NCBI RefSeq assembly: GCF_000298075.1
Contig: NZ_JH815593.1
Location: forward strand, 937,543 to 1,001,542
DNA length: 64,000 nt
Source of the DNA: Staphylococcus massiliensis CCUG 55927
GTDB lineage: Bacteria > Bacillota > Bacilli > Staphylococcales > Staphylococcaceae
Direction of reading: 5' to 3'
Below the pieces are notes generated by a model that was given only the letters and a program-made list of their open reading frames with translations, made no database searches and had not been told where the DNA came from. The position numbers and the translations under genes were made by a program. Positions 28,692 through 37,231 of this stretch are shown piece after piece. Each line of letters starts with the position of its first letter. Position 1 is the stretch's first letter.

Positions 28692-29324
28692 TTAATTTTC
28701 ATGTTTTTTCGCACGTTTCTTAGAGTAATATTTCTGAGCCTCTTGAATTTCTTCTTTAATTTCAGACATTTCTTCATCGAGTAAATACGCCGCTTCAGCA
28801 GCGCGTTCTAAGCGGTTCTGAATTTCAGGCGGATAATCGCCGTCATATTTATAACGTAACGTGTGTTCAATAGTTGCCCAGAAATTCATCGCTAACGTGC
28901 GAATTTGAATTTCAGCTAGAATATCTTTTTGACCACTTAACGTTTCGATTGGATATGAAATAATAACATGATACGAACGATAGCCACTTTCCTTCATATT
29001 ATTAATATAGTCACGTTCTTCAATCACTTTGAAATCCTTACGTTGTCTCAGTAATTCAACAACCACATCAATATCATCAACAAACTGACACATCATACGT
29101 AAGCCAGCAATGTCATACATTTCCTCATGTAATCGGTCAAATTGAATATCACGCTTATTCGCCTTTTCGATAATACTCGTTATCGGCTTAACACGCCCTG
29201 TCACAAATTCAATTGGAGAAGCGTGCTCTATGAGTTCATATTGTTTACGAAGCCCCTTTAATTTAATTTTTAATTCCTCAACAGCTTGTTGGTAAGGTGT
29301 TAAAAATTGATCCCATTGATTCAT
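28692..29324 (-). CDS. relQ: Small alarmone synthetase RelQ
   Basis: This 210-residue single-domain synthetase makes (p)ppGpp from GTP/GDP and ATP without a hydrolase domain. Conserved features are GRVKPITSIIEKANKR, DIAGLRMMCQFVDDI, GYRSYHVIISYP and the EIQIRTLAMNFWATIEH block. Homologues are induced by cell-wall stress and regulated allosterically; no regulatory site is visible here. It lies between the UPF0738 gene (30 bp gap) and nadK (12 bp gap), matching yjbL-yjbM-ppnK of Bacillus. Confidence 0.95.
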   Translation of the reverse strand: MNQWDQFLTPYQQAVEELKIKLKGLRKQYELIEHASPIEFVTGRVKPITSIIEKANKRDIQFDRLHEEMYDIAGLRMMCQFVDDIDVVVELLRQRKDFKVIEERDYINNMKESGYRSYHVIISYPIETLSGQKDILAEIQIRTLAMNFWATIEHTLRYKYDGDYPPEIQNRLERAAEAAYLLDEEMSEIKEEIQEAQKYYSKKRAKKHEN

Positions 29325-29354
29325 CGTTCCTCACTTCGCTTTCATACACATAAA

Positions 29355-29702
29355 TTATTCTAATTCAAAGGCCTCTTCAACTTCTTTAACAAAGTCCTTG
29401 CCGTAATTAGAATTACCTTCGATGTTTTCTAATAAGTAGTCAAGTTCATCCCAGAATTGTTTAAGTTCTAAATCATCATTTATAATTAAACGCTTACCGC
29501 GATGATTATGTATCATAGACCAAGTTTCTTGAACAAAGTTAAGATAAGAGAATGCTTGTCCATCGTCAAGTAACGCAACGAACGCATAATTATCACTATC
29601 TACTAAAACTTGATTCCCTTCTTCATAACCTTCAGTAGGCTTATCTGTATAGCAAAGAATGCTATCCTCTTCAATTTTTATTTCTGTAACATAAATTCGC
29701 AT
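29355..29702 (-). CDS. UPF0738 family protein (YjbL-like)
   Basis: This 115-residue cytosolic protein has no known function. Its place, immediately upstream of relQ, and its length match the UPF0738/YjbL family. The N-terminus is beta-rich (IYVTEIKIEEDSILCYTDKP) and the C-terminus acidic and helical. AAGGAGGTTCTATT precedes the ATG. It is the first gene of the relQ-nadK-rluD-mgtE-cpaA run and is divergent from yjbK. Confidence 0.82.
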   Translation of the reverse strand: MRIYVTEIKIEEDSILCYTDKPTEGYEEGNQVLVDSDNYAFVALLDDGQAFSYLNFVQETWSMIHNHRGKRLIINDDLELKQFWDELDYLLENIEGNSNYGKDFVKEVEEAFELE

Positions 29703-29818
29703 AATAGAACCTCCTTATTCATATCATAGTTTAACATAATTTAAATCTCATCGCCCACTGCAAACACCGTCTCAAGACATCGTGTAAATTGTGTATTATC
29801 AAGGCTTTGATTCACTTT

Positions 29819-29838
29819 CCCCTTCTTTGAAAAGCCCT
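29819..29838 (+). repeat. Dispersed CCCCTTCTTGAAAAGCCCT motif, copy
   Basis: CCCCTTCTTTGAAAAGCCCT (one extra T) is found in the intergenic gap between divergent UPF0738 and yjbK genes. Confidence 0.6.
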
Positions 29839-29904
29839 TTTCGATAGGTAATACTTTAATTTTTAGATTCAAATACGTCATAATATAAGTAAAGGAGTGA
29901 TAAG

Positions 29905-30486
29905 ATGGCTATCGAAAAAGAAATCGAGTATAAACAGCTTTTAAATGAAGACGAATACAACCAATTGTTAGCGGCCTACTTTTCAGACGAAACGTCATTC
30001 ACACAAGTTAACTATTATATCGATACGGAGAACTTAGATTTATTAAATCAGTTATTAGCACTTCGCATCCGTGAAAAGAACGGTAATTACGAAATGACAT
30101 TAAAAGTACCTGCAGAAGTTGGTTTAACAGAATTTAACTTTAGAGTCGATGAGAAACCGGAAATTGATGCAGCTATTTCTGAAGATCAGTTGCCAAAAGA
30201 TATCTCTAACAAACTTAAAGCGCATGACATCGATTTGTCTGCTTTAAAAGTCCTAGGTTCACTCGAAACAAAGCGTTATGAAACACGCCATCAAGATAAC
30301 TTAATCGTATTAGATCAAAGTACGTATCTTGATCAACAAGATTTCGAACTTGAATACGAAGTGGTTGATGCTGTTAAAGGCTATGAGGCTTTTCAAGCGA
30401 TACTAAAAGCATTCGATATTACGCACGAAATACCTGATAACAAAGTAAAACGTTTCTTCGACCGCAAGAAAGCACTCCTAAAATAG
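29905..30486 (+). CDS. CYTH-domain protein YjbK
   Basis: This 193-residue member of the CYTH/triphosphate tunnel metalloenzyme superfamily has the diagnostic ExExK motif near the N-terminus (KEIEYKQLL, residues 5-13) and charged beta strands with LRIREKNGNYEMTLKVP. Superfamily members act on triphosphates; the physiological substrate of YjbK is unknown. AAGGAGTGATAAG precedes the ATG. It heads the yjbK-trHb-spxH group and is divergent from the relQ operon. Confidence 0.92.
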   Translation: MAIEKEIEYKQLLNEDEYNQLLAAYFSDETSFTQVNYYIDTENLDLLNQLLALRIREKNGNYEMTLKVPAEVGLTEFNFRVDEKPEIDAAISEDQLPKDISNKLKAHDIDLSALKVLGSLETKRYETRHQDNLIVLDQSTYLDQQDFELEYEVVDAVKGYEAFQAILKAFDITHEIPDNKVKRFFDRKKALLK

Positions 30487-30576
30487 GTCATTTCAATCGG
30501 TCATAAGTCTTATTACTTCCAAATGAAATTATACATGTTATATTAGTATATATATTAAATTGAATACGGTGATAAC

Positions 30577-30948
30577 ATGCAAAAGACACCATATGAAATC
30601 ATAGGTAAAGAAGCTTTATATAAGATGATTGATCATTTCTACATGTTAGTTGAACAAGATGATCGCATCAATCACCTTTTCCCTGGAGACTTTAAAGAAA
30701 CGAGCAGAAAGCAAAAGCAGTTTCTCACACAATTTCTCGGTGGCCCAAAGCTATACACTGAAGAACATGGGCATCCTATGCTCAAGTACAAACACTTACC
30801 ATTCAAAATTACACCACGAGAACGCGATGCATGGTTAGAAAACATGGAACAAGCCATCCATGAAGCAGAATTTCCTCATGGTACGGGTGACTATTTATTC
30901 GAGAGATTAAAGATGACAGCTAATCATATGGTTAATTCTGAAATATAA
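30577..30948 (+). CDS. Group II truncated hemoglobin
   Basis: This 123-residue protein resembles trHbO/YjbI. The proximal histidine is likely in MLKYKHLPFKI, and the NHLFPGDF and FLGGPKLYTEEHGHP segments are typical. Such globins bind O2 and react with NO or peroxide. In Firmicutes it is regularly found beside spxH, as here (17 bp upstream), suggesting a common redox-stress role. The GGTGATAAC ribosome binding site is modest. Confidence 0.9.
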   Translation: MQKTPYEIIGKEALYKMIDHFYMLVEQDDRINHLFPGDFKETSRKQKQFLTQFLGGPKLYTEEHGHPMLKYKHLPFKITPRERDAWLENMEQAIHEAEFPHGTGDYLFERLKMTANHMVNSEI

Positions 30949-30965
30949 TTGTAGGTGAAATTGAC

Positions 30966-31754
30966 ATGACTGAAGAATTAAATGCGTTAACAGAAGCACG
31001 TCGTGAAGATACAAATCTTTCACCTGTGAGTAAAATTGAAATCTATTCATTCTTTGATCCATTTAGTAAGGATTGCTTCAAACTTTCAGCAATCTTATCT
31101 AAATTACGCATCGAATATCATAAATATATAAGAATTAGACATATTCTCAATCCTTCTTTACGTGTATTAACGAAGTGCCAAGCTCAGAGCACGTCTAATT
31201 ACGACAACGTTGCACTTGTTTATAAAGCGGCAGAGCTTCAAGGTCGTGTACGTGCAGAACGTTTCATCCATTTACTTCAAAATGAGATTATTCCTAAGCG
31301 TGATATTGTAACTGAACAAATGGTCGACCATTGCATTGAATGTGCAGGTCTTGATCACGAGGTATTTATGGACGACCTTAGAAACCGTAACTTAACGGAA
31401 AGCTTAAAGGTCGACTTACACATCGCACGTGAAATGGATATCAACCTATCACCTTCATTAGTATTCTTTAATGAAGATATTCAAGAAGAAGGGCTTAAAG
31501 TTGAAGGGTTGTACCCTTACCACATCTACACATATATTATTAACGAATTAATGGGTACTCAAATCGAAAAAGAATTGCCACCTAAATTAGAAGATTATAT
31601 CCAACAGCAACACTTAGTAACATTTGAAGAATTACTTACGATTTATGAATGGCCTGAGAAGGTTATGACGAAAGAACTTAAGAAGCTTACCCTTCAGCAA
31701 AAGGTTGAAGAAATTCAATATGAAGACGGTTATTTCTGGAGAGCTAAGAACTAA
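30966..31754 (+). CDS. spxH: ClpXP adapter SpxH (YjbH)
   Basis: SpxH (YjbH) delivers the regulator Spx to ClpXP and aggregates under disulfide or zinc stress. It is 262 residues, DsbA/thioredoxin-like: the N-terminal KIEIYSFFDPFSKDCFKLSA replaces a CxxC by a single cysteine. The C-terminal half includes EGLYPYHIYTYIINELMG and a helical tail. Its partner Spx is encoded at 38223. The gene is last in yjbK-trHb-spxH and is followed by a terminator. Confidence 0.95.
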   Translation: MTEELNALTEARREDTNLSPVSKIEIYSFFDPFSKDCFKLSAILSKLRIEYHKYIRIRHILNPSLRVLTKCQAQSTSNYDNVALVYKAAELQGRVRAERFIHLLQNEIIPKRDIVTEQMVDHCIECAGLDHEVFMDDLRNRNLTESLKVDLHIAREMDINLSPSLVFFNEDIQEEGLKVEGLYPYHIYTYIINELMGTQIEKELPPKLEDYIQQQHLVTFEELLTIYEWPEKVMTKELKKLTLQQKVEEIQYEDGYFWRAKN

Positions 31755-31775
31755 TGCGTTATATAATTGGGGTGC

Positions 31776-31809
31776 TGATCGATAAACACACGTTTATCGG
31801 TCTTTTTTT
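31776..31809 (+). terminator. Terminator after spxH
   Basis: GATCGATAAAC pairs with GTTTATCGGTC around an ACAC loop and is followed by TTTTTTT. Confidence 0.92.
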
Positions 31810-31937
31810 ATGCGGGTTGAGGAAGTTTTGGTTGTCGCATACATATATACTTATGAGAATATTTTAAATACATGTGAGCACGTACTTGTTAAATGATAAA
31901 GGTAAGGTTAATCGAATAATTATAATCTTATAGATTT

Positions 31938-32258
31938 AAGGGTCTGAGACATAATACTACAATTCCCTTAAATAGCACGCTTTCCTAGTGAGAACAACTC
32001 GAATTTAAATACGTTAGTTGTACTTACAAAGTATCATCGCTACTTTGTACCACGCTCAAGCCCTAGCTTGCATAGCTTGATAATTTGCTTGCGTATAAAG
32101 CTCAACCCGAATTTCTAATACATTGGTTGAACTCACAAAGAAGCTTAGGCTTCTTTGTGAGTTAAATTGTGCTAGGCCCTCCTAGGGGGCGCCTGCTTTG
32201 AGAATTGTATAAATTAAAGCTTAAATGCTTTATTTCGTGACTTTAATCTCAGACCCTT
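31938..32258. repeat. Composite hairpin repeat, copy 4, with 12-bp terminal inverted repeats
   Basis: AAGGGTCTGAGA (31938-31949) is the exact reverse complement of TCTCAGACCCTT (32247-32258), so this 321-bp copy has clean ends. Inside are ACTACAATTCCC/GAGAATTGTAT inner ends and two hairpin modules. The first is ACAAAGTATCATCGCTACTTTGT-like; the second is CACAAAGAAGC/GCTTCTTTGTG. A degenerate GGCCC..GGGGGCGCC arm is also present. It has no coding capacity. It is MITE-like in shape, but no transposase or target duplication is evident. It fills most of the spxH-hydrolase gap; nothing else is seen there. Confidence 0.85.
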
Positions 32259-32296
32259 CATTAATGTTTAAGACTATATATAAATGTCAAAGTTTA

Positions 32297-33220
32297 TTAC
32301 AATTTTTCTTTAAAGAAAGGAATTAATCCTGACAGTGCTTCATTGACAGGTTTTGGTTGATCGTATAAGTCGTAATGTGAAGCACCTTCTACAATGTGAA
32401 GTTTTTTATCTTTAGTATAGGCTTTATCGAATAGTTGATATGCAAAGCGGTATGAACCAAATGCACCCGGAATATTACCTGCCACAATATACAATGGTTG
32501 ATCTAATAATTGATCAGCTAAATTTAGCGCATCGAACCCTGCAATTTCTCCCGTACTTGTAACACGGAATCTATTTATAGCATTGGGATGACTACCGCGC
32601 TCAGTACGATAATAGTCTACAGCTTGCACTACATCTATATCATTAGCTTTCGCCTGTTGTCGTTGTTCTTCTGAATCAGGGATATACTTTGTATATGCTG
32701 TATCTGCCCCCGTTGCTTCAGCTTCACGTTGTTTAGCAATCGAATGCAACGTGTTTAAAGCTGCATTAGGCGACAAATCACCTTCTCTTGTTAAAGCACC
32801 AAAATCGGCTCCTACTACTGATCCTATAGCTTTAATACGTTTATCTGTTAGACTAGCGTTAACTGCGTAGCCACCACCACCGCAAATTCCTAATATTCCT
32901 ATTCGAGCATTATCTACCGTATCAAGGGTATTTAAATAATCAATTGCAAACTTTATATCCTCAACTCTATAATAAGGGTTTTCTAAGTAATCGGGTTCTT
33001 CAGCAAGCTCACCTTGATGTCCTGCATCAAAAGCGAAAGTTACAAACCCTTCTTCAGTTAACCGCTTAGCATATATACTTGCCGTTTGTTCCTTCACACT
33101 ACTAATTGGGTGAGCAACAACAATTGTGGGTAGTTTCGTCCCTTCAACATTATCAGGTATTCTTAGTATACCTTTAGTATAAATATTTCTTGTTTTAAAT
33201 TTTAAATTATTCTCTATCAT
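32297..33220 (-). CDS. Alpha/beta hydrolase with Cys nucleophile (YcjY/dienelactone-hydrolase-like)
   Basis: This 307-residue alpha/beta hydrolase has the nucleophile elbow ILGICGGGGYAV with Cys113 where most have Ser, as in dienelactone hydrolases. The oxyanion region is VVAHPISSVKEQ (34-45), and a catalytic His is likely in EGASHYDLYD near the C-terminus. The substrate is unknown. It is transcribed divergently from a TetR-type gene 169 bp away, which is a common regulator-target layout. AT-rich codons and its position after a repeat hint at an accessory gene inserted in the core order between spxH and pepF. Confidence 0.85.
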   Translation of the reverse strand: MIENNLKFKTRNIYTKGILRIPDNVEGTKLPTIVVAHPISSVKEQTASIYAKRLTEEGFVTFAFDAGHQGELAEEPDYLENPYYRVEDIKFAIDYLNTLDTVDNARIGILGICGGGGYAVNASLTDKRIKAIGSVVGADFGALTREGDLSPNAALNTLHSIAKQREAEATGADTAYTKYIPDSEEQRQQAKANDIDVVQAVDYYRTERGSHPNAINRFRVTSTGEIAGFDALNLADQLLDQPLYIVAGNIPGAFGSYRFAYQLFDKAYTKDKKLHIVEGASHYDLYDQPKPVNEALSGLIPFFKEKL

Positions 33221-33313
33221 AAAACTTATACTCCCTTCTAATTTTTAAATCTCTCTAGAAACATAATACTCTTGTGTGTATAATCTTATATTATCAAATA
33301 CTTTAATAGGAAC

Positions 33314-33341
33314 AATTCTTATGATGTTTTATTTGAGAATT
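33314..33341. promoter_or_regulatory. Candidate TetR operator in divergent promoter region
   Basis: AATTCT (33314-33319) and AGAATT (33336-33341) form a spaced inverted repeat between the divergent hydrolase and TetR genes. A second short hairpin, CCCACTCTTT/AAAAGATGGG (33346-33365), lies nearer the TetR start. Operator function is only inferred from position and symmetry. Confidence 0.35.
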
Positions 33342-33389
33342 AATACCCACTCTTTAAAAGATGGGTTATAGAATTGGGGGATAATTAAC

Positions 33390-33932
33390 ATGGATTTAAG
33401 AATAGTTAAAACTAGAAAGTTAATTAATGAAAGCTTTATGCATTTGTTTAATACTCAGGGATTTGAGAAAACTACGATTAAAGACATAACTGAACATGCA
33501 CAGATAGGTCGTAAAACATTCTATTTACATTATTTAGATAAATACGATTTATTAGATACAATTGTTAAGGGTAAATTTGATGAACTCGAACAAATATGTA
33601 TTTCCAAACAAGAGTTAGGTTTAAAAGAGGGAACTGTAGTTTGGTTTGATTATTTTAAAGACAACAAGTCATTTTTTAACCAACTGTTTAATATTCAATG
33701 TTCTGGCAAATACAAACATCAACTGCAAAAATTTATTGTAAACGAGCTTAATCAATATATTGACGAAGAATACTTAATAGCAAAAAATTTAGATTATCAA
33801 CTATTTCTTAATTTCTTAGCTAGTGGCATAATTGAATTAATTAATAATTATTTAAAGGATAATAATCAGAAGGAAAATATTGAGGATCAAGTGGTATTTA
33901 TAATAAAAATGTTTTCTGATCAGTTAAAATAG
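33390..33932 (+). CDS. TetR/AcrR-family transcriptional regulator
   Basis: This 180-residue protein has an N-terminal TetR-type helix-turn-helix (residues about 8-52; FEKTTIKDITEHAQIGRKTFYLHYLDKYDLL). A helical C-terminal ligand or dimer domain similar to TetR_C_8 types follows. It is probably a local repressor of the divergent alpha/beta hydrolase gene. GGGGGATAATTAAC precedes the ATG. The gene is notably AT-rich compared with neighbours. The ligand is unknown. Confidence 0.88.
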   Translation: MDLRIVKTRKLINESFMHLFNTQGFEKTTIKDITEHAQIGRKTFYLHYLDKYDLLDTIVKGKFDELEQICISKQELGLKEGTVVWFDYFKDNKSFFNQLFNIQCSGKYKHQLQKFIVNELNQYIDEEYLIAKNLDYQLFLNFLASGIIELINNYLKDNNQKENIEDQVVFIIKMFSDQLK

Positions 33933-34089
33933 TACATATGTTCATTATTTGCGATTATTTTAGGGATATAGCATTAAACTTCATTCTCTTTAAACGCGTA
34001 AATTTGCCGTAACTGAACTACTTGGCGCCATGTAAATTAAGGTTTTTGCTATTTTTAAATGACCAGTTTCTTCTATTAAAATAAGACAT

Positions 34090-34188
34090 AAAAAAAACGT
34101 CGTGTCTGAATACACGACGCTAAACAAAGGGGATGGGAGAAATTTTTCACTTCAAACAAAGGGGTATGTTTGTTATGTGATTAATTTC
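34090..34188 (-). ncRNA. rsaE: Small regulatory RNA RsaE (RoxS)
   Basis: The minus strand starts GAAATTAATCACATAACAAA. It contains two CCCCTTTGTTT seeds (about 34162-34172 and 34127-34137, the second as CCCATCCCC) and ends in GCGTCGTGT/ACACGACGT plus eight T residues. This matches RsaE/RoxS, a conserved Firmicute sRNA that represses TCA-cycle and related mRNAs by C-rich loops binding Shine-Dalgarno regions. The position downstream of pepF matches S. aureus. A promoter fits: TTGAAA (34220-34225), a 17-bp spacer, TATATT (34197-34202), then 8 bp to the start. The remaining 33933-34283 gap holds nothing else I can identify. Confidence 0.93.
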
Positions 34189-34283
34189 ATGTTCATAATA
34201 TATCACGTGGATATTAGGGTTTCAACCATAAAATTTAATTAAATGAAATTTGTCACAAACTCGTCATAATGAAAACGGATACA

Positions 34284-36098
34284 TTAACCGTTTGCTTTCA
34301 TAAGCTTTTCAAAAGCGTCTAATTTCTCTTCAAATACCTGACAAGCTTCTTCAATTGGTTGAGGTGTTGTCATATCTACCCCTGCATTTTTAAGAAGTTC
34401 AATTGGATAATTTGAACCACCTTTTTTTAGAAATTCATTAATATAACGTTCTACAGCAGGTTCACCTTCTTCAAGGATTTGCTTACTTAAACTTTGTGCA
34501 GCACTGTAACCCGTCGCATATTGATACACATAATAATTCATATAGAAGTGTGGGATACGTGACCATTCTTTACTAATATCGTCACACGTTTCTACTGCGT
34601 CACCGAAGTATAAACGGTTTAACTTCGCATATTCTTCATTTAAACGCGCTGAAGTTAACGGTTCACCATTTTCTTCAATAGTATGAATTTTATGTTCGAA
34701 CTCTGCGAACATTGTTTGACGGAATAATGTAGCACGGAAACGCTCTAATTCTTGGTTCAGAAGTAAAAGTCGTTTGTCGTCGTCTAAGTGCTTGTCCATA
34801 TAATGACTTAATAACGCTTCATTACAAGTTGATGCTACTTCGGCTACGAAGATCGTATAATCACTTAAGTTTGATGGTTGATATTTACGACTGAAGTAAC
34901 TATGAATAGAGTGACCAAACTCATGAACGAGTGTATATAAGTCTGAAATTGTGTTTGACCAATTTAATAATATAAATGGGTTGGTATTATGAACACCTGA
35001 AGAATAACCGCCTGAACGTTTACCTTTATTTTCATAAACGTCGACCCAACGATTATTTACGCCTTCTTTTACCGCTTCCATATATTCTTCGCCCATTGGT
35101 TCAAGTGCTTTTAGCATCCAATCTTTAGCCTCTTCATAAGGCATTTCGAATTTCACATCTTTAACTAATGGTGTATATACGTCATACATTTTTAAGTCGT
35201 CGATGCCTAATAACTCTTGGCGTAGTTTCGTATAACGGTGTAATAAATGAAGGTTATCATGAACCGTCTTGATTAAATTATCATAAACTTCTTCAGGAAT
35301 ATGGGTTGTCTTAAGCGCTTCTTCACGCGCAGTTTTATAGCGATGACTACGTGCATTAAACACATGCTTCTTAACTTCACCAGCTAATGTAGCACTTAGC
35401 GTATTATTATAAGAGCCATAAGCCTTATATACATTTTTAAATGCAGATGCTCTTAATTCACGGTCGTCAGATTCTAAATATTTGATAAATGTACCTTGTG
35501 TTAATGGATGTTTATTGCCATCCTTATCAACTGCATCCTCAAATGTTAAATCTGCGTTATCGAACATACTAAAGACATTACCGGCAGTAGATAGTGCATC
35601 TTGTGCTTCTGTTAATAATTTTTCTGTGTCTGCATCTAACACATGTGGTCTTTGTTTGTTAATGAGTTCTAAGTCGAACTTAAATTGTTGTAACCCTTCA
35701 TGGGAAGCAACAAACTCATTAATCTTAGATTCATCAATTTGTAGTAATTCAGGCACCATGAAACTCCAACTTGAAATAAATTTAATAATGAGTTGATGCG
35801 CACGTGCTTCATAGCCTGTGTATTTATCATTGCTTGTATCTTGGTCTTGCTTTAAGTGTGCATAGACATAAACTTGTTCGAGTTCATTTTGGATCTCATT
35901 CTCCGTGTTAAGTGCATCAAATAATGTTTCAGCATTATCACCTAAGTGACCTTTGAATTTTTCTTCCACACCTAACTTATTTTCCACTTCTTTGAACGCC
36001 GCTTCAAAAGCCTCATCGTTCTCAAAAATAGTAGTTAGATCCCATGTATACTCAGGATATTTACGTTCTTGTTCTTCTCTAGTTAACTGTTGACTCAT
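34284..36098 (-). CDS. pepF: Oligoendopeptidase F
   Basis: This 604-residue M3B-family zinc metallopeptidase cleaves oligopeptides in the cytosol. The zinc site HEFGHS is in LYTLVHEFGHSIHSYFSRKYQ, with the third ligand glutamate about 25 residues later in FVAEVASTCNEALL. Length and the N-terminal helical domain are typical. Upstream AAGGAGGTTTACTAGG precedes the ATG. RsaE lies just downstream on the same strand. The nearby Opp peptide importers may supply substrates; that link is inference. Confidence 0.95.
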   Translation of the reverse strand: MSQQLTREEQERKYPEYTWDLTTIFENDEAFEAAFKEVENKLGVEEKFKGHLGDNAETLFDALNTENEIQNELEQVYVYAHLKQDQDTSNDKYTGYEARAHQLIIKFISSWSFMVPELLQIDESKINEFVASHEGLQQFKFDLELINKQRPHVLDADTEKLLTEAQDALSTAGNVFSMFDNADLTFEDAVDKDGNKHPLTQGTFIKYLESDDRELRASAFKNVYKAYGSYNNTLSATLAGEVKKHVFNARSHRYKTAREEALKTTHIPEEVYDNLIKTVHDNLHLLHRYTKLRQELLGIDDLKMYDVYTPLVKDVKFEMPYEEAKDWMLKALEPMGEEYMEAVKEGVNNRWVDVYENKGKRSGGYSSGVHNTNPFILLNWSNTISDLYTLVHEFGHSIHSYFSRKYQPSNLSDYTIFVAEVASTCNEALLSHYMDKHLDDDKRLLLLNQELERFRATLFRQTMFAEFEHKIHTIEENGEPLTSARLNEEYAKLNRLYFGDAVETCDDISKEWSRIPHFYMNYYVYQYATGYSAAQSLSKQILEEGEPAVERYINEFLKKGGSNYPIELLKNAGVDMTTPQPIEEACQVFEEKLDAFEKLMKANG

Positions 36099-36137
36099 CC
36101 TAGTAAACCTCCTTAAATTTCGATTATATATATTTTC

Positions 36138-37118
36138 TCATTTAATTAAGGAATTTGCACGTTTGAGTGTCTGTTTAAGCATGTTTAAATACGCTTGCGC
36201 GAGTTTTGACGCAATTTCGCCCTTTTTAGGTCTTTTCATATAAAAATCACGAAACCTCAAGAATTTAATGAAAGCATACATATCGAAGCGATCCTCTTGA
36301 TGTAATTTATAAACAAATAATTGCCAGGTCACCGGGTGCGTTCTAATATAGATTTGTTCTGGGAATATGTAGCCACAGTGCTTAACGACTGCTTTGTCAC
36401 TGAGACGCGCTTGGTACATGAGTGATAGATTCTCTTCCCTTACGTCGTTCTTTCTCCTACACGTCTTAATCAAGTTTAATATTTCATTTGAACTCAGTTT
36501 ATAGGTATCTGAATGAGGTGTTTCTTCCGACTTCAATATATGCTTCAACGGAACGGCTTGACGATGACCGATAAACTTCCGACCACCGATGTGTTGAAGA
36601 TGCTCGTAGGCTATTATTTCACGACTTTCAAGTGAGAATGCATATAATTTCAAAGATTTTGGATTAATAAACGCACTTTCAAACGTAGATAAATTGATAA
36701 TAGGCCCCTTTTTGTTACAAAGTTTTATTAACCAAATCACATTTAGACCGAGTTTATGATAATCACGCGTACGTTCTTGAATCGTGGAAATTGGGACCTT
36801 GGAATATTGCACTTCGAGGACAGTATGGCTTTCAATCAGTAAGTCTGGATAACGATTTATCGGCTTTAAGTATGGTTCGATTTGATACGACAAATTAGCT
36901 TTATGGCACATGTCACCTAAAATTAACTTTGAATCTTGATGCGCAATCGTTTCAATTGGGTTACATAGTTTTAAACTTTCATGCGCAAAGTGCCAGGCTT
37001 TCTGACTACCTTGCTTTAATTTAACTTTATGATGGCAATAGGGACAAAAATATGAATGGCTTTTAATACCGTGACTTGCATGGATGAGTACTTCATTAGA
37101 ATCTTTTGCTACAAACAT
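36138..37118 (-). CDS. coiA: Competence protein CoiA
   Basis: This 326-residue CoiA-like protein is needed for transformation in relatives and promotes recombination of incoming DNA. The N-terminus has a zinc-ribbon-like segment (SYFCPYCHHKVKLKQG, CxxC near 25-28). A nuclease-like core with PDLLIESHTVLEVQYSKV follows, where D and ExQ are spaced as in PD-(D/E)xK folds. GAAGGAGTAAAACA precedes the ATG. It is separated from mecA by a terminator, so it has its own promoter. comK is at the start of this window. Confidence 0.9.
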   Translation of the reverse strand: MFVAKDSNEVLIHASHGIKSHSYFCPYCHHKVKLKQGSQKAWHFAHESLKLCNPIETIAHQDSKLILGDMCHKANLSYQIEPYLKPINRYPDLLIESHTVLEVQYSKVPISTIQERTRDYHKLGLNVIWLIKLCNKKGPIINLSTFESAFINPKSLKLYAFSLESREIIAYEHLQHIGGRKFIGHRQAVPLKHILKSEETPHSDTYKLSSNEILNLIKTCRRKNDVREENLSLMYQARLSDKAVVKHCGYIFPEQIYIRTHPVTWQLFVYKLHQEDRFDMYAFIKFLRFRDFYMKRPKKGEIASKLAQAYLNMLKQTLKRANSLIK

Positions 37119-37168
37119 TGTTTTACTCCTTCATACATATATACGCCCGTTATTGCCAAATTGCTTTT

Positions 37169-37213
37169 AAAAAAAATCCCTTCAACACATCTAAAAATGC
37201 ATTGAAGGGATTA
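37169..37213 (-). terminator. Terminator after mecA
   Basis: On the minus strand AATCCCTTCAATGCAT pairs with ATGTGTTGAAGGGATT and is followed by eight T residues. Confidence 0.9.
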
Positions 37214-37231
37214 AAATGTAGCCTATCTATA

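Noticed and set aside
29771-29805. Isolated array-B-like unit near yjbK
   Set aside because: CAAGACATCGTGTAAA resembles the unit, but the left TTTAC arm is missing and spacing is wrong, so it may be chance.
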